Assembly (NCBI RefSeq): GCF_900109515.1
Contig: NZ_FOBD01000015.1
Coordinates: 1 to 64,000, forward strand
From: Paenibacillus sp. OK003
GTDB lineage: Bacteria; Bacillota; Bacilli; Paenibacillales; Paenibacillaceae
DNA: 64,000 nucleotides
Direction: 5' to 3'
Below, piece after piece: positions 51,256 through 59,746 of this stretch; the first letter of the stretch is position 1, and each line of letters starts with the position of its first letter. The notes under the pieces were generated by a model. That model searched no databases and had not been told where the DNA came from. It was given only the letters and a program-made list of their open reading frames with translations. The translations under genes and the position numbers were made by a program.

Positions 51256-51272
51256 TGTAAGCTATGCTCACA
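51256..51272 (-). promoter_or_regulatory. GlnR/TnrA box upstream of glnA
   Basis: TGTAA-n7-TCACA fits TGTNA-n7-TNACA at every fixed position. It is about 30 bp upstream of the -35, roughly position -65 to -81, a place more typical of activation than of direct repression. The remaining part of the 414-bp gap to aroF's terminator shows nothing else. Confidence 0.7.
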
Positions 51273-51439
51273 TTTTATAAACCTATAAATTTCATCTAAC
51301 AACGTATATTAACTATATTTAACTGGTTTAATGCGGTAAAGCAGGGGTATATTTAACCTAAATTATGGAAATAACATTACATCATAAATGTTTCTTATCA
51401 CCTATGATTAATAAATGCGTTCAAAGCTCCAAATAACAC

Positions 51440-51500
51440 AAAAACCGGACATTTTGTCCTAGCTCCATTCTCATTGAACGGAGCTAGGACAGATGCCCGG
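51440..51500 (-). terminator. terminator of the DAHP synthase gene
   Basis: Perfect 12-bp stem TGTCCTAGCTCC/GGAGCTAGGACA within an outer CCGG/CCGG stem, followed on the - strand by TTTTT. Confidence 0.8.
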
Positions 51501-51532
51501 ATGATATATATTACCTATACTAAGAAGAACAG

Positions 51533-52597
51533 TTATACGCCAACTCGTGCCGGAAAGAACTCCGCCGGTTGTTTGGCTGTGTTGAATGTTTTACCCACGA
51601 TTGGTGCCAATTTCTCCAGATCCTGAAGCAGGTTGGCAAATTGGTCAGGGAACAGAGATTGCACACCGTCACCCGTCATGGAGTTATCTGGGTCTGTATG
51701 CATTTCAATAATGAGGCCGTTAGCACCAGCAGCAACAGAAGCCTTCGTCATCGGTTCAACCAGCTCACGGCGACCCGTACCATGACTTGGGTCCGAAATG
51801 ACTGGCAGATGACTGAGAGACTGCAGGACAGGGATGGCCGAGAGGTCGAGCGTATTGCGTGTGTAGGATTCGAATGTACGAATACCACGCTCACACAGCA
51901 TTACATTGGGGTTGCCACCCGCAAGAATGTATTCAGCTGCATTCAACAGCTCATCATAAGTTGCACTGAAACCACGTTTCAGCAGTACCGGTTTGCCACA
52001 CTCACCCAATTTGCGCAGCAAATCGAAGTTCTGCATGTTCCGTGTACCGACTTGCAGAATGTCTGCGTACTCGGCACAAATATCCACATATTCAGGCGTC
52101 ATGACCTCTGTAATGGTCAACAGGTCATGTTTCTTGCCTGCTTCTGCCATCATGATCAGACCTTCAACACCCGTTCCCTGGAAGCTGTACGGACCTGTAC
52201 GTGGCTTAAATGCACCACCACGCAGCACCTGTCCACCAGCAGCCTTAACCAGTCCGGCAATCTCATCAATCTGTGCAGCGGATTCAACCGCACAAGGTCC
52301 GCCCATAACGACGAGCTCCTTGCCGCCAATATCTACTCCTTTGATGGAGATTACGGTATCTTGAGGATGGAAGTCACGGCTTGCCAATTTGTAGGACTTC
52401 GAAATCTTGACGACATTCTCCACACCTTTCATTTGACGGAGATGCTCAGCCATTTTCGGCTCCACTTTACCAATCAAACCAATGATGGTGCGGTCCTCTC
52501 CACGCGAGATATGAACCTGAAGTCCTTCCTTTTCAATTGTAGCGACGATATCCTGAATATGTTCCTCCGGAGTAGCTTTACCTGCGATAACGATCAT
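51533..52597 (-). CDS. aroF: 3-deoxy-7-phosphoheptulonate (DAHP) synthase
   Basis: 354-aa first enzyme of the shikimate pathway: phosphoenolpyruvate plus erythrose-4-phosphate to DAHP. Residues 1-~70 are a ferredoxin-like regulatory domain (VIAGKATPEEHIQDIV) as in Thermotoga-type DAHP synthase. The barrel has GPCAVES, GGAFKPRTGPYSFQG, LLKRGF and DPSHGTGRRELV (metal and substrate residues). The N-terminal domain suggests feedback control by an aromatic end product. ATG at 52597 chosen because the ATG at 52609 directly abuts the GGAAGG box. Monocistronic here. Confidence 0.95.
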   Translation of the reverse strand: MIVIAGKATPEEHIQDIVATIEKEGLQVHISRGEDRTIIGLIGKVEPKMAEHLRQMKGVENVVKISKSYKLASRDFHPQDTVISIKGVDIGGKELVVMGGPCAVESAAQIDEIAGLVKAAGGQVLRGGAFKPRTGPYSFQGTGVEGLIMMAEAGKKHDLLTITEVMTPEYVDICAEYADILQVGTRNMQNFDLLRKLGECGKPVLLKRGFSATYDELLNAAEYILAGGNPNVMLCERGIRTFESYTRNTLDLSAIPVLQSLSHLPVISDPSHGTGRRELVEPMTKASVAAGANGLIIEMHTDPDNSMTGDGVQSLFPDQFANLLQDLEKLAPIVGKTFNTAKQPAEFFPARVGV

Positions 52598-52709
52598 TAT
52601 AAATCCCATCCTTCCTTGTATGAGAGCGCCTAAGCACGTCTGATTTAATCCTCAAAACTCTTCTTCGCTTAAACGCTTGTTCGCTTTTAAGCTTTTATCC
52701 ACTAAAGTA

Positions 52710-52738
52710 AATATAACATATTCACCCTTTTCAGTCAA
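52710..52738 (-). promoter_or_regulatory. sigma-A promoter of the DAHP synthase gene
   Basis: On the - strand -35 TTGACT (52733-52738), 17-nt spacer, -10 TATATT (52710-52715). The leader is about 105 nt; I see no T-box or clear leader-peptide pattern in it. Confidence 0.75.
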
Positions 52739-52757
52739 GCCAACTCTTATCCCCTTC

Positions 52758-52814
52758 AAAAAAAAGAATCCTGCAGTCAGTCACCGGATTTCGGCTCTGT
52801 ACTGCAAGATTCTT
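52758..52814 (-). terminator. terminator of ispH
   Basis: AAGAATC-x-TGCAGT-type 13-bp stem with one mismatch (52764-52777/52801-52814), followed on the - strand by eight T. Confidence 0.85.
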
Positions 52815-52828
52815 ATATTAGTGTTTGT

Positions 52829-53782
52829 TTACGTCGTACGCGTCTTTTCCCTTACAGGTGGTAACAGCTTGCTCATATTCACCGTACGTTTGATTTCCCA
52901 TGTTTCTGGCTTGTCATGTTCATACTGCTCCAGATACAGGATAACTTCCTTCGTGATCGGTGTTGGCGTAGAAGCGCCTGAAGTCACCGCTACCTTATTC
53001 ACACCTTTCAGCCATTCCTGCTGAATCTCAGCCACATCTGATACACGATATGCCGTTACACCCGCAATTTCCTCCGATACTTGTGCAAGTCGATTGGAGT
53101 TATTGCTGCGAGGATCCCCGACAACGATGACCAGATCCGCCTGCCCTGCCTGTTCCGCAACAGCTTCCTGGCGGACTTGGGTAGCCAAGCATATCTCATT
53201 ATGAATCTCTGCACCTGGATACTTCTCCAGAAGACGGCTCATAATGTGTTTAATGTCCCATTGGCTCATCGTTGTCTGATTTGTAATCAGGATTTTGCCG
53301 GGAGGTACGTTCAGTCCGTCAATCTCCTCTTCCTTCTCGATCAGATGAACATGATTGGGTGCAACACCAACCGCACCTTCCGGCTCTGGATGGTTCTTTT
53401 TCCCAATATAGATAATGTCATATCCTTCAGCCGTCTTCTCCCGAATAAGGTCATGGGTTTTGGTTACATCCGGACAAGTTGCATCCACTGTAGTCAAACC
53501 TTTATCACGTGCCATCTTGCGCACTTCCGGAGATACACCATGGGCCGTAAAGATCACTGTTCCACTCTCGACCTGGCTCAAAATATCAACCCGGTTCGGT
53601 CCGTCCAGTGTAATAATGCCCTCATCTTCAAAAGAGTCCGTCACATGTTGGTTATGCACAATCATACCCAATATATAAATAGGCCGTGGTAGGTCCAGAT
53701 TGCGTGCCGCCTGGCGCGCGAGCACCATCGCATCCACAACTCCGTAACAATATCCCCGCGGCGAAATTCGCAGTACTTCCAC
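52829..53782 (-). CDS. ispH: 4-hydroxy-3-methylbut-2-enyl diphosphate reductase
   Basis: 317-aa iron-sulfur enzyme of the MEP isoprenoid pathway, which yields IPP and DMAPP. The three cluster cysteines are in PRGYCYGV, DATCPDV and NEICLATQ; other motifs are HNQHV and FTAHGVSPEV, TSGASTPTPI near the end. The GTG at 53782 (VEVLRISPRGYC) matches the usual N-terminus MxVxxISPRGYCYG of Firmicute IspH; the longer TTG reading at 53812 lacks a ribosome site. A -10-like TATAAT is present at 53842-53847. Confidence 0.95.
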   Translation of the reverse strand: MEVLRISPRGYCYGVVDAMVLARQAARNLDLPRPIYILGMIVHNQHVTDSFEDEGIITLDGPNRVDILSQVESGTVIFTAHGVSPEVRKMARDKGLTTVDATCPDVTKTHDLIREKTAEGYDIIYIGKKNHPEPEGAVGVAPNHVHLIEKEEEIDGLNVPPGKILITNQTTMSQWDIKHIMSRLLEKYPGAEIHNEICLATQVRQEAVAEQAGQADLVIVVGDPRSNNSNRLAQVSEEIAGVTAYRVSDVAEIQQEWLKGVNKVAVTSGASTPTPITKEVILYLEQYEHDKPETWEIKRTVNMSKLLPPVREKTRTT

Positions 53783-53850
53783 TTGGTTGCCACCCGCTTT
53801 CTTTCTCGGCAAAGATAGCCGATGTAATTGCAGTCCTGTCTATTATAACC

Positions 53851-55311
53851 TTATTCGATAGGCGGAGCAAAGACAACCGGCAACCAAATGATAAAGGTTG
53901 TTCCTTCTCCACGTCTGGTTACAACCTCGACAGACCCTTGGTGTTCCTCAATGATCCACTTGGCGATCGACAGTCCCAGACCTATGCCTGGTGTGGCACC
54001 GCGGGACTCATCCGCCCGATAGAACCGGTCAAAGATAAACGGAACCTCATCCCGATCCATTCCGATCCCCGTATCACTGATGCGCAGTCCTACCTGCCCT
54101 TTATAAAGGATCGCATCAAGCGTAACCGAGCCATCTGGAGTGTACTTGAAGGCATTTTCGATAAAAATAAACAGCATCTGCTGCAAATAGTCCTTGCTGC
54201 CGTTCACATATATGCCATTCAAAATCGATAGATCACCTGGACGCCAGTCTGCCTGATGATCAAGGAATTGCGATCTGCGAGCTACTTCCTGCACCAGAAT
54301 CTGCAACGGGATCGGATTCAGTTCGATTTTCTGTCCTGTATCCGCTCTGGCCAAAGACAACATGTCGCTGATCAGCCTGCTCATGCGTTTGCCTTCATCC
54401 GCCATGTCCTCTATCGCTTCAAGCGACATTTGTTTCACCGTTTCTTCGTCCAGATTCGGTCGGTCCGTGCTCTCCTGGTCCCACAGCTTCTTAAGGAAGT
54501 CCACATTGCCACGGATCGTGGTCAGCGGTGTACGCAGCTCATGCGAGGCATCAGATACAAATCTGCGCTGAGCTTTATTTGTCTCCTCGAGGCCGCGGAA
54601 TGACAGCTCTGTCCGTTCAAGCATATTATTGACGGTTTCAATCAGACGTCCAATCTCATCCTTGGGACCCGTGTATTGAATACGCACACTAAGGTCATCG
54701 CCGGATTGAATCTGATTGGCTGCATCAATCACATTGACGAGTGGACGCATGGATTTACGAGCCAGAATCAGACCCGAAGTAATGGCGAGTGCCATCGCGA
54801 CAAGCCAGCCAAAGACCAGAATATTTCGCAGAGCCTCCAGCAATCGTTCCTGGGAACTAACATTGGCGCCGACTTGAAGGAGCCCCCTTATTTCATTAGT
54901 TCCCTGAAGAGACAGGGGCTGCTGATTCACCAAGAAAGGGGTCCCATTGACATAAATCTTGGATATCCCACGCTTTTTCTGGATCTCATTGGATTTCACA
55001 ACGGGAAATTGAATCTGAAGCTTCTCCATATTGCCTGAGATTTTACCAGACCTGCTCTGGTAGTCCCACAACTGGATGTATATCTGAGCTTCCTGAAGCT
55101 GACTTTCCGTAAAAGGGTCCAGGTCCAGCGATTGTGAAAGCGGATTAACTCCAATCTGATTCGTAATTCGTTCACTTTTATCTTTCAGTTGCTGTTCCAC
55201 TTCTTGATACGTATTAAAATAAACAAAAGCGTAGATCACAACTCCCCAAAAAATGAGCACGGCTGCCAAGATGCCTGAATACCACGCGGTTAATCTTAAC
55301 CGAATGGACAT
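53851..55311 (-). CDS. HAMP-domain sensor histidine kinase
   Basis: 486-aa kinase: TM at ~12-32, extracellular sensor (~33-165), TM at ~168-190, HAMP (RPLVNVIDAANQIQSGDDLSVRI split), phospho-His in SDASHELRTPLTTIRGN, and ATPase boxes FIENAFKYTPDG, DTGIGM and GIGLGLSI. The ATG at 55311 has GAGAGG 11 nt upstream and is 1 nt past the response regulator stop. Together with that regulator and the upstream HtrA protease it looks like an envelope-stress system (compare CssRS-HtrB or MprAB-PepD). Confidence 0.92.
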   Translation of the reverse strand: MSIRLRLTAWYSGILAAVLIFWGVVIYAFVYFNTYQEVEQQLKDKSERITNQIGVNPLSQSLDLDPFTESQLQEAQIYIQLWDYQSRSGKISGNMEKLQIQFPVVKSNEIQKKRGISKIYVNGTPFLVNQQPLSLQGTNEIRGLLQVGANVSSQERLLEALRNILVFGWLVAMALAITSGLILARKSMRPLVNVIDAANQIQSGDDLSVRIQYTGPKDEIGRLIETVNNMLERTELSFRGLEETNKAQRRFVSDASHELRTPLTTIRGNVDFLKKLWDQESTDRPNLDEETVKQMSLEAIEDMADEGKRMSRLISDMLSLARADTGQKIELNPIPLQILVQEVARRSQFLDHQADWRPGDLSILNGIYVNGSKDYLQQMLFIFIENAFKYTPDGSVTLDAILYKGQVGLRISDTGIGMDRDEVPFIFDRFYRADESRGATPGIGLGLSIAKWIIEEHQGSVEVVTRRGEGTTFIIWLPVVFAPPIE

Positions 55312-55312
55312 G

Positions 55313-56002
55313 TCAGGAGTCACCTCTCAAAATATAGCCGGCTCCCCGGATGGTCTGGATCAAACGTTTGCCGCCGTATTCTTCGGTTTTTTGTCTGAGC
55401 ATGGCAATATACACTTCGAGCACATTGGACTCACCACTGTAATCATAACCCCAGATTTTATCCATAATCAGATCACGGGACAGCACACGTTTCGGATTTT
55501 GCATGAACAGATTCAGCAATTCGAACTCCTTGGCAGTCAGTTCCAGACGCTGACCGTCACGCAACACCTCACGAGAATCATTATCCAGAATAATATCCTC
55601 ATACATAAGTCGATTATCAGGCGTGTCGGATATATCTGCTTTACGACGCAGTAAAGCACGGACACGAGCCAACAATTCTTCAAGTGCAAACGGCTTCACC
55701 AGATAATCATCTGCACCTGTATCCAGACCGATTACCCGGCTCTGTACTTCATCTTTGGCAGTAAGCATCAGGACGGGCACTTTGCTCCCCGCTTCTCTAA
55801 GTCTTCGGCATACTTCAAACCCGTCAATTTGCGGCATCATGACATCAAGAACCACAATATCCGGCTCTTTATCCATCAGCTTGCTGAGGCCCTCCGCCCC
55901 ATTCGAAGCTGTCTGTACATCATATCCTTCAAAAGCAAGTCCTCGCCGAAGCATGGACACGATTTTTTCATCATCATCGACAATCAGAATAGTTGAGCGC
56001 AT
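55313..56002 (-). CDS. OmpR/PhoB-family response regulator
   Basis: 229-aa regulator: receiver (acidic DDDE, phospho-Asp in VVLDVMMP, Thr in LTAKDE, Lys in LVKPFALEELLAR) and winged-helix DNA-binding domain (LTAKEFELLNLFMQNP, SNVLEVYIAMLRQK, IRGAGYIL). Clear AAGGAG site before the ATG. Co-transcribed with the kinase gene. A direct repeat of the type bound by this class lies upstream of the neighbouring htrA gene (57966-57983). Confidence 0.94.
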   Translation of the reverse strand: MRSTILIVDDDEKIVSMLRRGLAFEGYDVQTASNGAEGLSKLMDKEPDIVVLDVMMPQIDGFEVCRRLREAGSKVPVLMLTAKDEVQSRVIGLDTGADDYLVKPFALEELLARVRALLRRKADISDTPDNRLMYEDIILDNDSREVLRDGQRLELTAKEFELLNLFMQNPKRVLSRDLIMDKIWGYDYSGESNVLEVYIAMLRQKTEEYGGKRLIQTIRGAGYILRGDS

Positions 56003-56127
56003 GGTCTTTCTCCTTTATCCCTTAACGTTTTAATCTTATTGTAACAGCCAAAAGCGCAATCTGCATCTTCTCCAAATACCTTGTTGGTTTTCAAGCCCAC
56101 CTTGATGGAGTACAAGCGTATATAGTG

Positions 56128-56162
56128 CAAAAAAAGCGGAAGGGCCCTCGAACCCTTCCGCT
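56128..56162 (-). terminator. terminator of htrA
   Basis: AGCGGAAGGG/CCCTTCCGCT perfect 10-bp stem, followed on the - strand by TTTTTTT. It separates htrA from the two-component genes. Confidence 0.88.
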
Positions 56163-56197
56163 CTTCTAAACCTTATTCTATAACTCATAATTCGGCA

Positions 56198-57898
56198 TTA
56201 TGGTTGTTGTTGCTGTTGTTGATCCGTCGTTTGTGTAGTATCGTAATCGTTTTTGTTGCCGATTTTGATTTTTACATCCATTTTTTTGCCGTCCCGAACA
56301 ACATTCAGTGTCACTTCACTGCCGATTTCCTGTTTCTTGATGAAATCAATCAAATCCTGACTTGTGCTGTATGCTGTGCCATTGGCACCTGTGATGATGT
56401 CATAAGCACGCAGGTCTGCTTGGTAAGCAGGGGATTGATAGATCGTGCTGGCTACAACTGAACCTTCCGTGATATCTGTTCCCATCTGTTTAGCCACTTC
56501 AGGCGTTAGGGCCATCAGAGATGCACCAATGAACGGTACGGGCTCTTTGGGTACTTCTTTGTTTTCTTTCAAATATTTAACCGCATCGGAGATTACACTC
56601 GAAGGAATGGCAAACCCAATGCCCTGTGCATCCGCGCTAACTGCAACGTTCATACCAATGACTTCACCATTGAGGTTAAGCAACGGTCCACCGGAGTTAC
56701 CAGGGTTGATGGAAGCATCCGTTTGTAACAAGTGGCTGTACTCACGAGTTTTGCCGGTTTCTTCGTCCGGAATGCTGATCGTACGTTCTTTCGCACTCAA
56801 TACACCTGCAGTAACTGTGTGTTCAAATCCTTCCGGGTTACCAATAGCTACAAGCCATTCACCCACTTGTGTGCTGTTGGAATCGCCCAGTGGAGCGACT
56901 GGGAAAGCATCATCGCCGCTGTTTTTCTCGATTTTCAATACAGCAAGGTCAAGGTCGAAGCTGCTTCCCAGCAATTTCGCTTCATACGGTTTGCTGTTGT
57001 TCTCCAGCGTTACCTGAATCACATCTGCACCCTGAATCACGTGTTGGTTCGTCAGGATGTAGCCTTCTTTGTCAAAAATAAATCCGGATCCAATGCCGAG
57101 AGGAACCAACTGATTGCTGCTTTGTTGCTGTTGCTGCTGATTATTTTGGCCTTGGTAGCTATCTGTTCCGCCATTGCTTCCACCAAAGAAGTACTGGTAC
57201 AATGGATCGCTCATCGTTGAACCACCCTGGCTGCTGCTGCGTGTAGACTGCTTGGCAAGTGTTTCAATTTTGACGACAGCCGGACTTGTACTTGTTACTA
57301 CAGAGGATACATCCTCTTTGCCCGTTGGCAGTAATGACGCTGTCACGTTATTGCTGCTGCCTGAGTTCGTAGGCGTAGATGACTGACTGGAGCTTTCATT
57401 GTCTGCACTTGTCAGCGCTTCCTGTGGTGTAAACATGTTTGTTCTGTCCGCTGTGTACATCAGCACTGTAATGACCAACATCCCGGCGATGAAAGAGAAC
57501 AGGAGCGATCTTACGGAAGAACGTGGCCGACGGTTATTATAATTCCAATTGCCATTGTTCTTGCCGCCGTTCCCCTGGTCCCCTCCGTTGCCGCCTGAAC
57601 CATTGCCGCCGCCCCCTCTGGAGGACGTATTGGCTTGATCAGATGATTCGTTGCTGTAATTACTGTAATAAGTAGGTACCGGTTTCACGGGGTCAGGTCT
57701 TGTAATCTCTACATTTCCTTCTTCACGTTGATTATGTTCGCCATTATAACTTGCTGTATCTTCCTGATTCACGGACTGAAAAGGTCCATAAGAATAATAA
57801 TAGGAGGAATCGTCCGTCCCGGATGAATTGCGATTCTCCGCTTGTTTCGTTTCATTTTCCTCGTCTTGACGGTTCGCTCTGTAATTACGTTCGTCCAT
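56198..57898 (-). CDS. htrA: membrane-anchored HtrA/DegP-type serine protease
   Basis: 566-aa quality-control protease. Residues 1-~130 are a long cytosolic, low-complexity tail rich in Asn, Gly, Ser and Gln; TM at ~132-149; trypsin-like domain with His286 (TNQHVI), Asp317 (FDLDLAVLKI) and Ser402 (NPGNSGGP); one PDZ domain (~450-545). A poly-Gln stretch near 255-260 sits where the regulatory LA loop should be, and the protein ends in a Gln run. GGGAGG lies before the ATG. Probably degrades misfolded exported proteins under control of the adjacent two-component system. Confidence 0.94.
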   Translation of the reverse strand: MDERNYRANRQDEENETKQAENRNSSGTDDSSYYYSYGPFQSVNQEDTASYNGEHNQREEGNVEITRPDPVKPVPTYYSNYSNESSDQANTSSRGGGGNGSGGNGGDQGNGGKNNGNWNYNNRRPRSSVRSLLFSFIAGMLVITVLMYTADRTNMFTPQEALTSADNESSSQSSTPTNSGSSNNVTASLLPTGKEDVSSVVTSTSPAVVKIETLAKQSTRSSSQGGSTMSDPLYQYFFGGSNGGTDSYQGQNNQQQQQQSSNQLVPLGIGSGFIFDKEGYILTNQHVIQGADVIQVTLENNSKPYEAKLLGSSFDLDLAVLKIEKNSGDDAFPVAPLGDSNSTQVGEWLVAIGNPEGFEHTVTAGVLSAKERTISIPDEETGKTREYSHLLQTDASINPGNSGGPLLNLNGEVIGMNVAVSADAQGIGFAIPSSVISDAVKYLKENKEVPKEPVPFIGASLMALTPEVAKQMGTDITEGSVVASTIYQSPAYQADLRAYDIITGANGTAYSTSQDLIDFIKKQEIGSEVTLNVVRDGKKMDVKIKIGNKNDYDTTQTTDQQQQQQP

Positions 57899-57965
57899 GC
57901 CTCTCTACCTCCCAATCTCTTCTTCGCAAGAGATATTCTTTAACTGTCCTTATTTTGTACTTTAA

Positions 57966-57983
57966 ACCTTAACCGTACCTTAA
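57966..57983 (-). promoter_or_regulatory. 11-bp direct repeat upstream of htrA (response-regulator site candidate)
   Basis: ACCTTAA occurs at 57966-57972 and 57977-57983, an 11-bp period on one face of the helix, as seen in OmpR/PhoB-type binding sites. It lies about 70-85 bp before the htrA start. Confidence 0.5.
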
Positions 57984-58046
57984 AAACAATTAAAAAGGAG
58001 ATAAAAGCACACTGTTATAGAACATTTTTCCCGCCAAATCTACATT

Positions 58047-58709
58047 CTAACCCTTATTCTTCACCCAGCCCTGACGATGAGCGTAGATTGCCAGCTGTGT
58101 CCGATCGTCCATTTCACATTTCATCAGCAAATTGCTCACATGCGTTTTGACGGTTTTGATACTAATATGTAGTTCTTCCCCGATGTCCTTATTGGTTTTG
58201 CCCTCTGCAATTAGTAAAAGCACTTCCTTTTCCCGTTCCGTCAGTCCGGATTCGTTCTCTCTTGCTGTGCGCTGTCTGATGCCACGGGTCAAAGCCTGCG
58301 ATACGTCGCCTGTCATTACAGGCATACCTCGGTATGCTCCCTGCAGAGCATAGATTAACTCTTCAGCAGATACCGTCTTCAGCACATAACTGACCGCACC
58401 GGCTTCAATCGCTTGTACCACAAGGTCATCCTCCAGAAAACTGGTCAGCATCACAATTTTCATCCCCGGAAATTCGGTCATAATCGCTTGTGTCGCTTCC
58501 GCGCCATTCATTACCGGCATCATCAAGTCCATCAGGATCAGGTCAGGCAGTTCGTTTTCTCCCAGCTTGCGCAGCTGATTCAATGCATCCTGTCCGTTGC
58601 CCGCTTCCCCCATCACATGAAATGTAGGCTCCAGCATAAGATACGTTTTTAACCCCATCCGCACCATATCATGATCATCCACAATCATTACATTTACTAT
58701 TCCGCTCAT
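58047..58709 (-). CDS. liaR: LiaR-type response regulator
   Basis: 220-aa NarL-family regulator: receiver with IVDDHDMVRMG, phospho-Asp in LILMDLMMP and Lys in VLKTVSAEEL; LuxR helix-turn-helix LTEREKEVLLLIAEGKTNKDIGEELHIS split over ~155-185. Starts in an ATGA overlap with liaS. The liaF-liaS-liaR order identifies the cell-envelope stress system responding to lipid-II-interfering antibiotics. The classical targets liaIH are not in this window. Confidence 0.93.
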   Translation of the reverse strand: MSGIVNVMIVDDHDMVRMGLKTYLMLEPTFHVMGEAGNGQDALNQLRKLGENELPDLILMDLMMPVMNGAEATQAIMTEFPGMKIVMLTSFLEDDLVVQAIEAGAVSYVLKTVSAEELIYALQGAYRGMPVMTGDVSQALTRGIRQRTARENESGLTEREKEVLLLIAEGKTNKDIGEELHISIKTVKTHVSNLLMKCEMDDRTQLAIYAHRQGWVKNKG

Positions 58710-59743
58710 TCCGTTTCCCCCTCTGGTTCTTTCGGGAATTTCGGGATGAATACCCGCACCGTCGTCCCCGCTCCCGGCTTCGATATAATCTGAACCTGTC
58801 CCCCAAGCTTCTCTGCCCGTTCACGCATCGTTGATAATCCGTATGAACCAGGCCGTTCCGCTTGCTGCAAAAACCCCTGACCGTCATCGCTAATGCTCAT
58901 GCTGATCTGATGTTCACTCTCTCGTATGGACAGACTGACCAGACCCGCTTCCGCATGTTTGACCACATTAGCGACCGCTTCCTGAATAACAAGAAACAGC
59001 TGGTGCTCGATGGCATCGGAAATTCCGCCATCCAGTTCCAGCTCTTTCACTCCTTTTAAACCATTCTGCCTGCAATAATCCGGGAACCAGCTGTCCAGCG
59101 CTTCGCCAAGATTCCTTCCCTCCAACTCCACTGGGCGAAGCTGAGCGATGAGCCCTCGCATCTGCCGCTGTGCGATATGGGACATCTGAATAAGTTGATC
59201 CAGCACTTTGCTGCCATGCTCGGGATTCATCTCCAGCAGACGTGGTAAGGAGGAAGCCGACATATGCATGGCGAAAAGCTGCTGGCTGACCGTATCATGC
59301 AAATCTCTTGCCATCCGTTTGCGTTCTTCAATCACAGCGCGTTCGGATGCCTGTTCCTTTTCAATGACTTCCTGCTCACCAAGCCGCTGAAGCAATCTCA
59401 TTTTTTTCTCAATCGAATCCATCATGACATTGAATTCCTGATATACCCGTCCGAAGGAGGCATCATCTGCCTCAGGCATACGAACAGCGAGATTGCCCTT
59501 GGACACTTTCAGCATGTTGAGATCCAGAAGATCAATCTTGCGTTGAAGCCGCAAGGCGGCAATATATCCCGTGATTATGGTAGCCAGGAGCACAACAGCA
59601 ACATAGGTCCACGCACGCTGACGCCCTGTTCCCATCAGCACTTCCCCGTACAGCAAGTAAAACCCGCCCAAAGTAATGAGTCCGGTCAGCGCAAAATACA
59701 TCATCAGTTCCCACTTGTTTGCTTTGAGAATCGTTCGAATCAT
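58706..59743 (-). CDS. liaS: LiaS-type sensor histidine kinase
   Basis: 345-aa intramembrane-sensing kinase: two TM helices (~12-34 and ~42-62) with a very short outside loop, HAMP, phospho-His in RMARDLHDTVSQQLFAMHM (HisKA_3), and an ATPase domain with DDGQGF and GLSTMRERAEKLGG. It lacks an extracellular domain, so it needs an accessory protein such as LiaF for signal control. Starts 3 nt after liaF and overlaps liaR. Confidence 0.93.
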   Translation of the reverse strand: MIRTILKANKWELMMYFALTGLITLGGFYLLYGEVLMGTGRQRAWTYVAVVLLATIITGYIAALRLQRKIDLLDLNMLKVSKGNLAVRMPEADDASFGRVYQEFNVMMDSIEKKMRLLQRLGEQEVIEKEQASERAVIEERKRMARDLHDTVSQQLFAMHMSASSLPRLLEMNPEHGSKVLDQLIQMSHIAQRQMRGLIAQLRPVELEGRNLGEALDSWFPDYCRQNGLKGVKELELDGGISDAIEHQLFLVIQEAVANVVKHAEAGLVSLSIRESEHQISMSISDDGQGFLQQAERPGSYGLSTMRERAEKLGGQVQIISKPGAGTTVRVFIPKFPKEPEGETE

Positions 59744-59746
59744 GCG

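Noticed and set aside
51569..52633. 354-codon open frame on the + strand
   Set aside because: Antisense to the DAHP synthase gene; composition Cys/Phe/His-rich, no ribosome site, no family resemblance.
52598..52709. T-box or tryptophan-type leader before the DAHP synthase gene
   Set aside because: No T-box core sequence, competing terminator, or aromatic-codon leader peptide could be made out.
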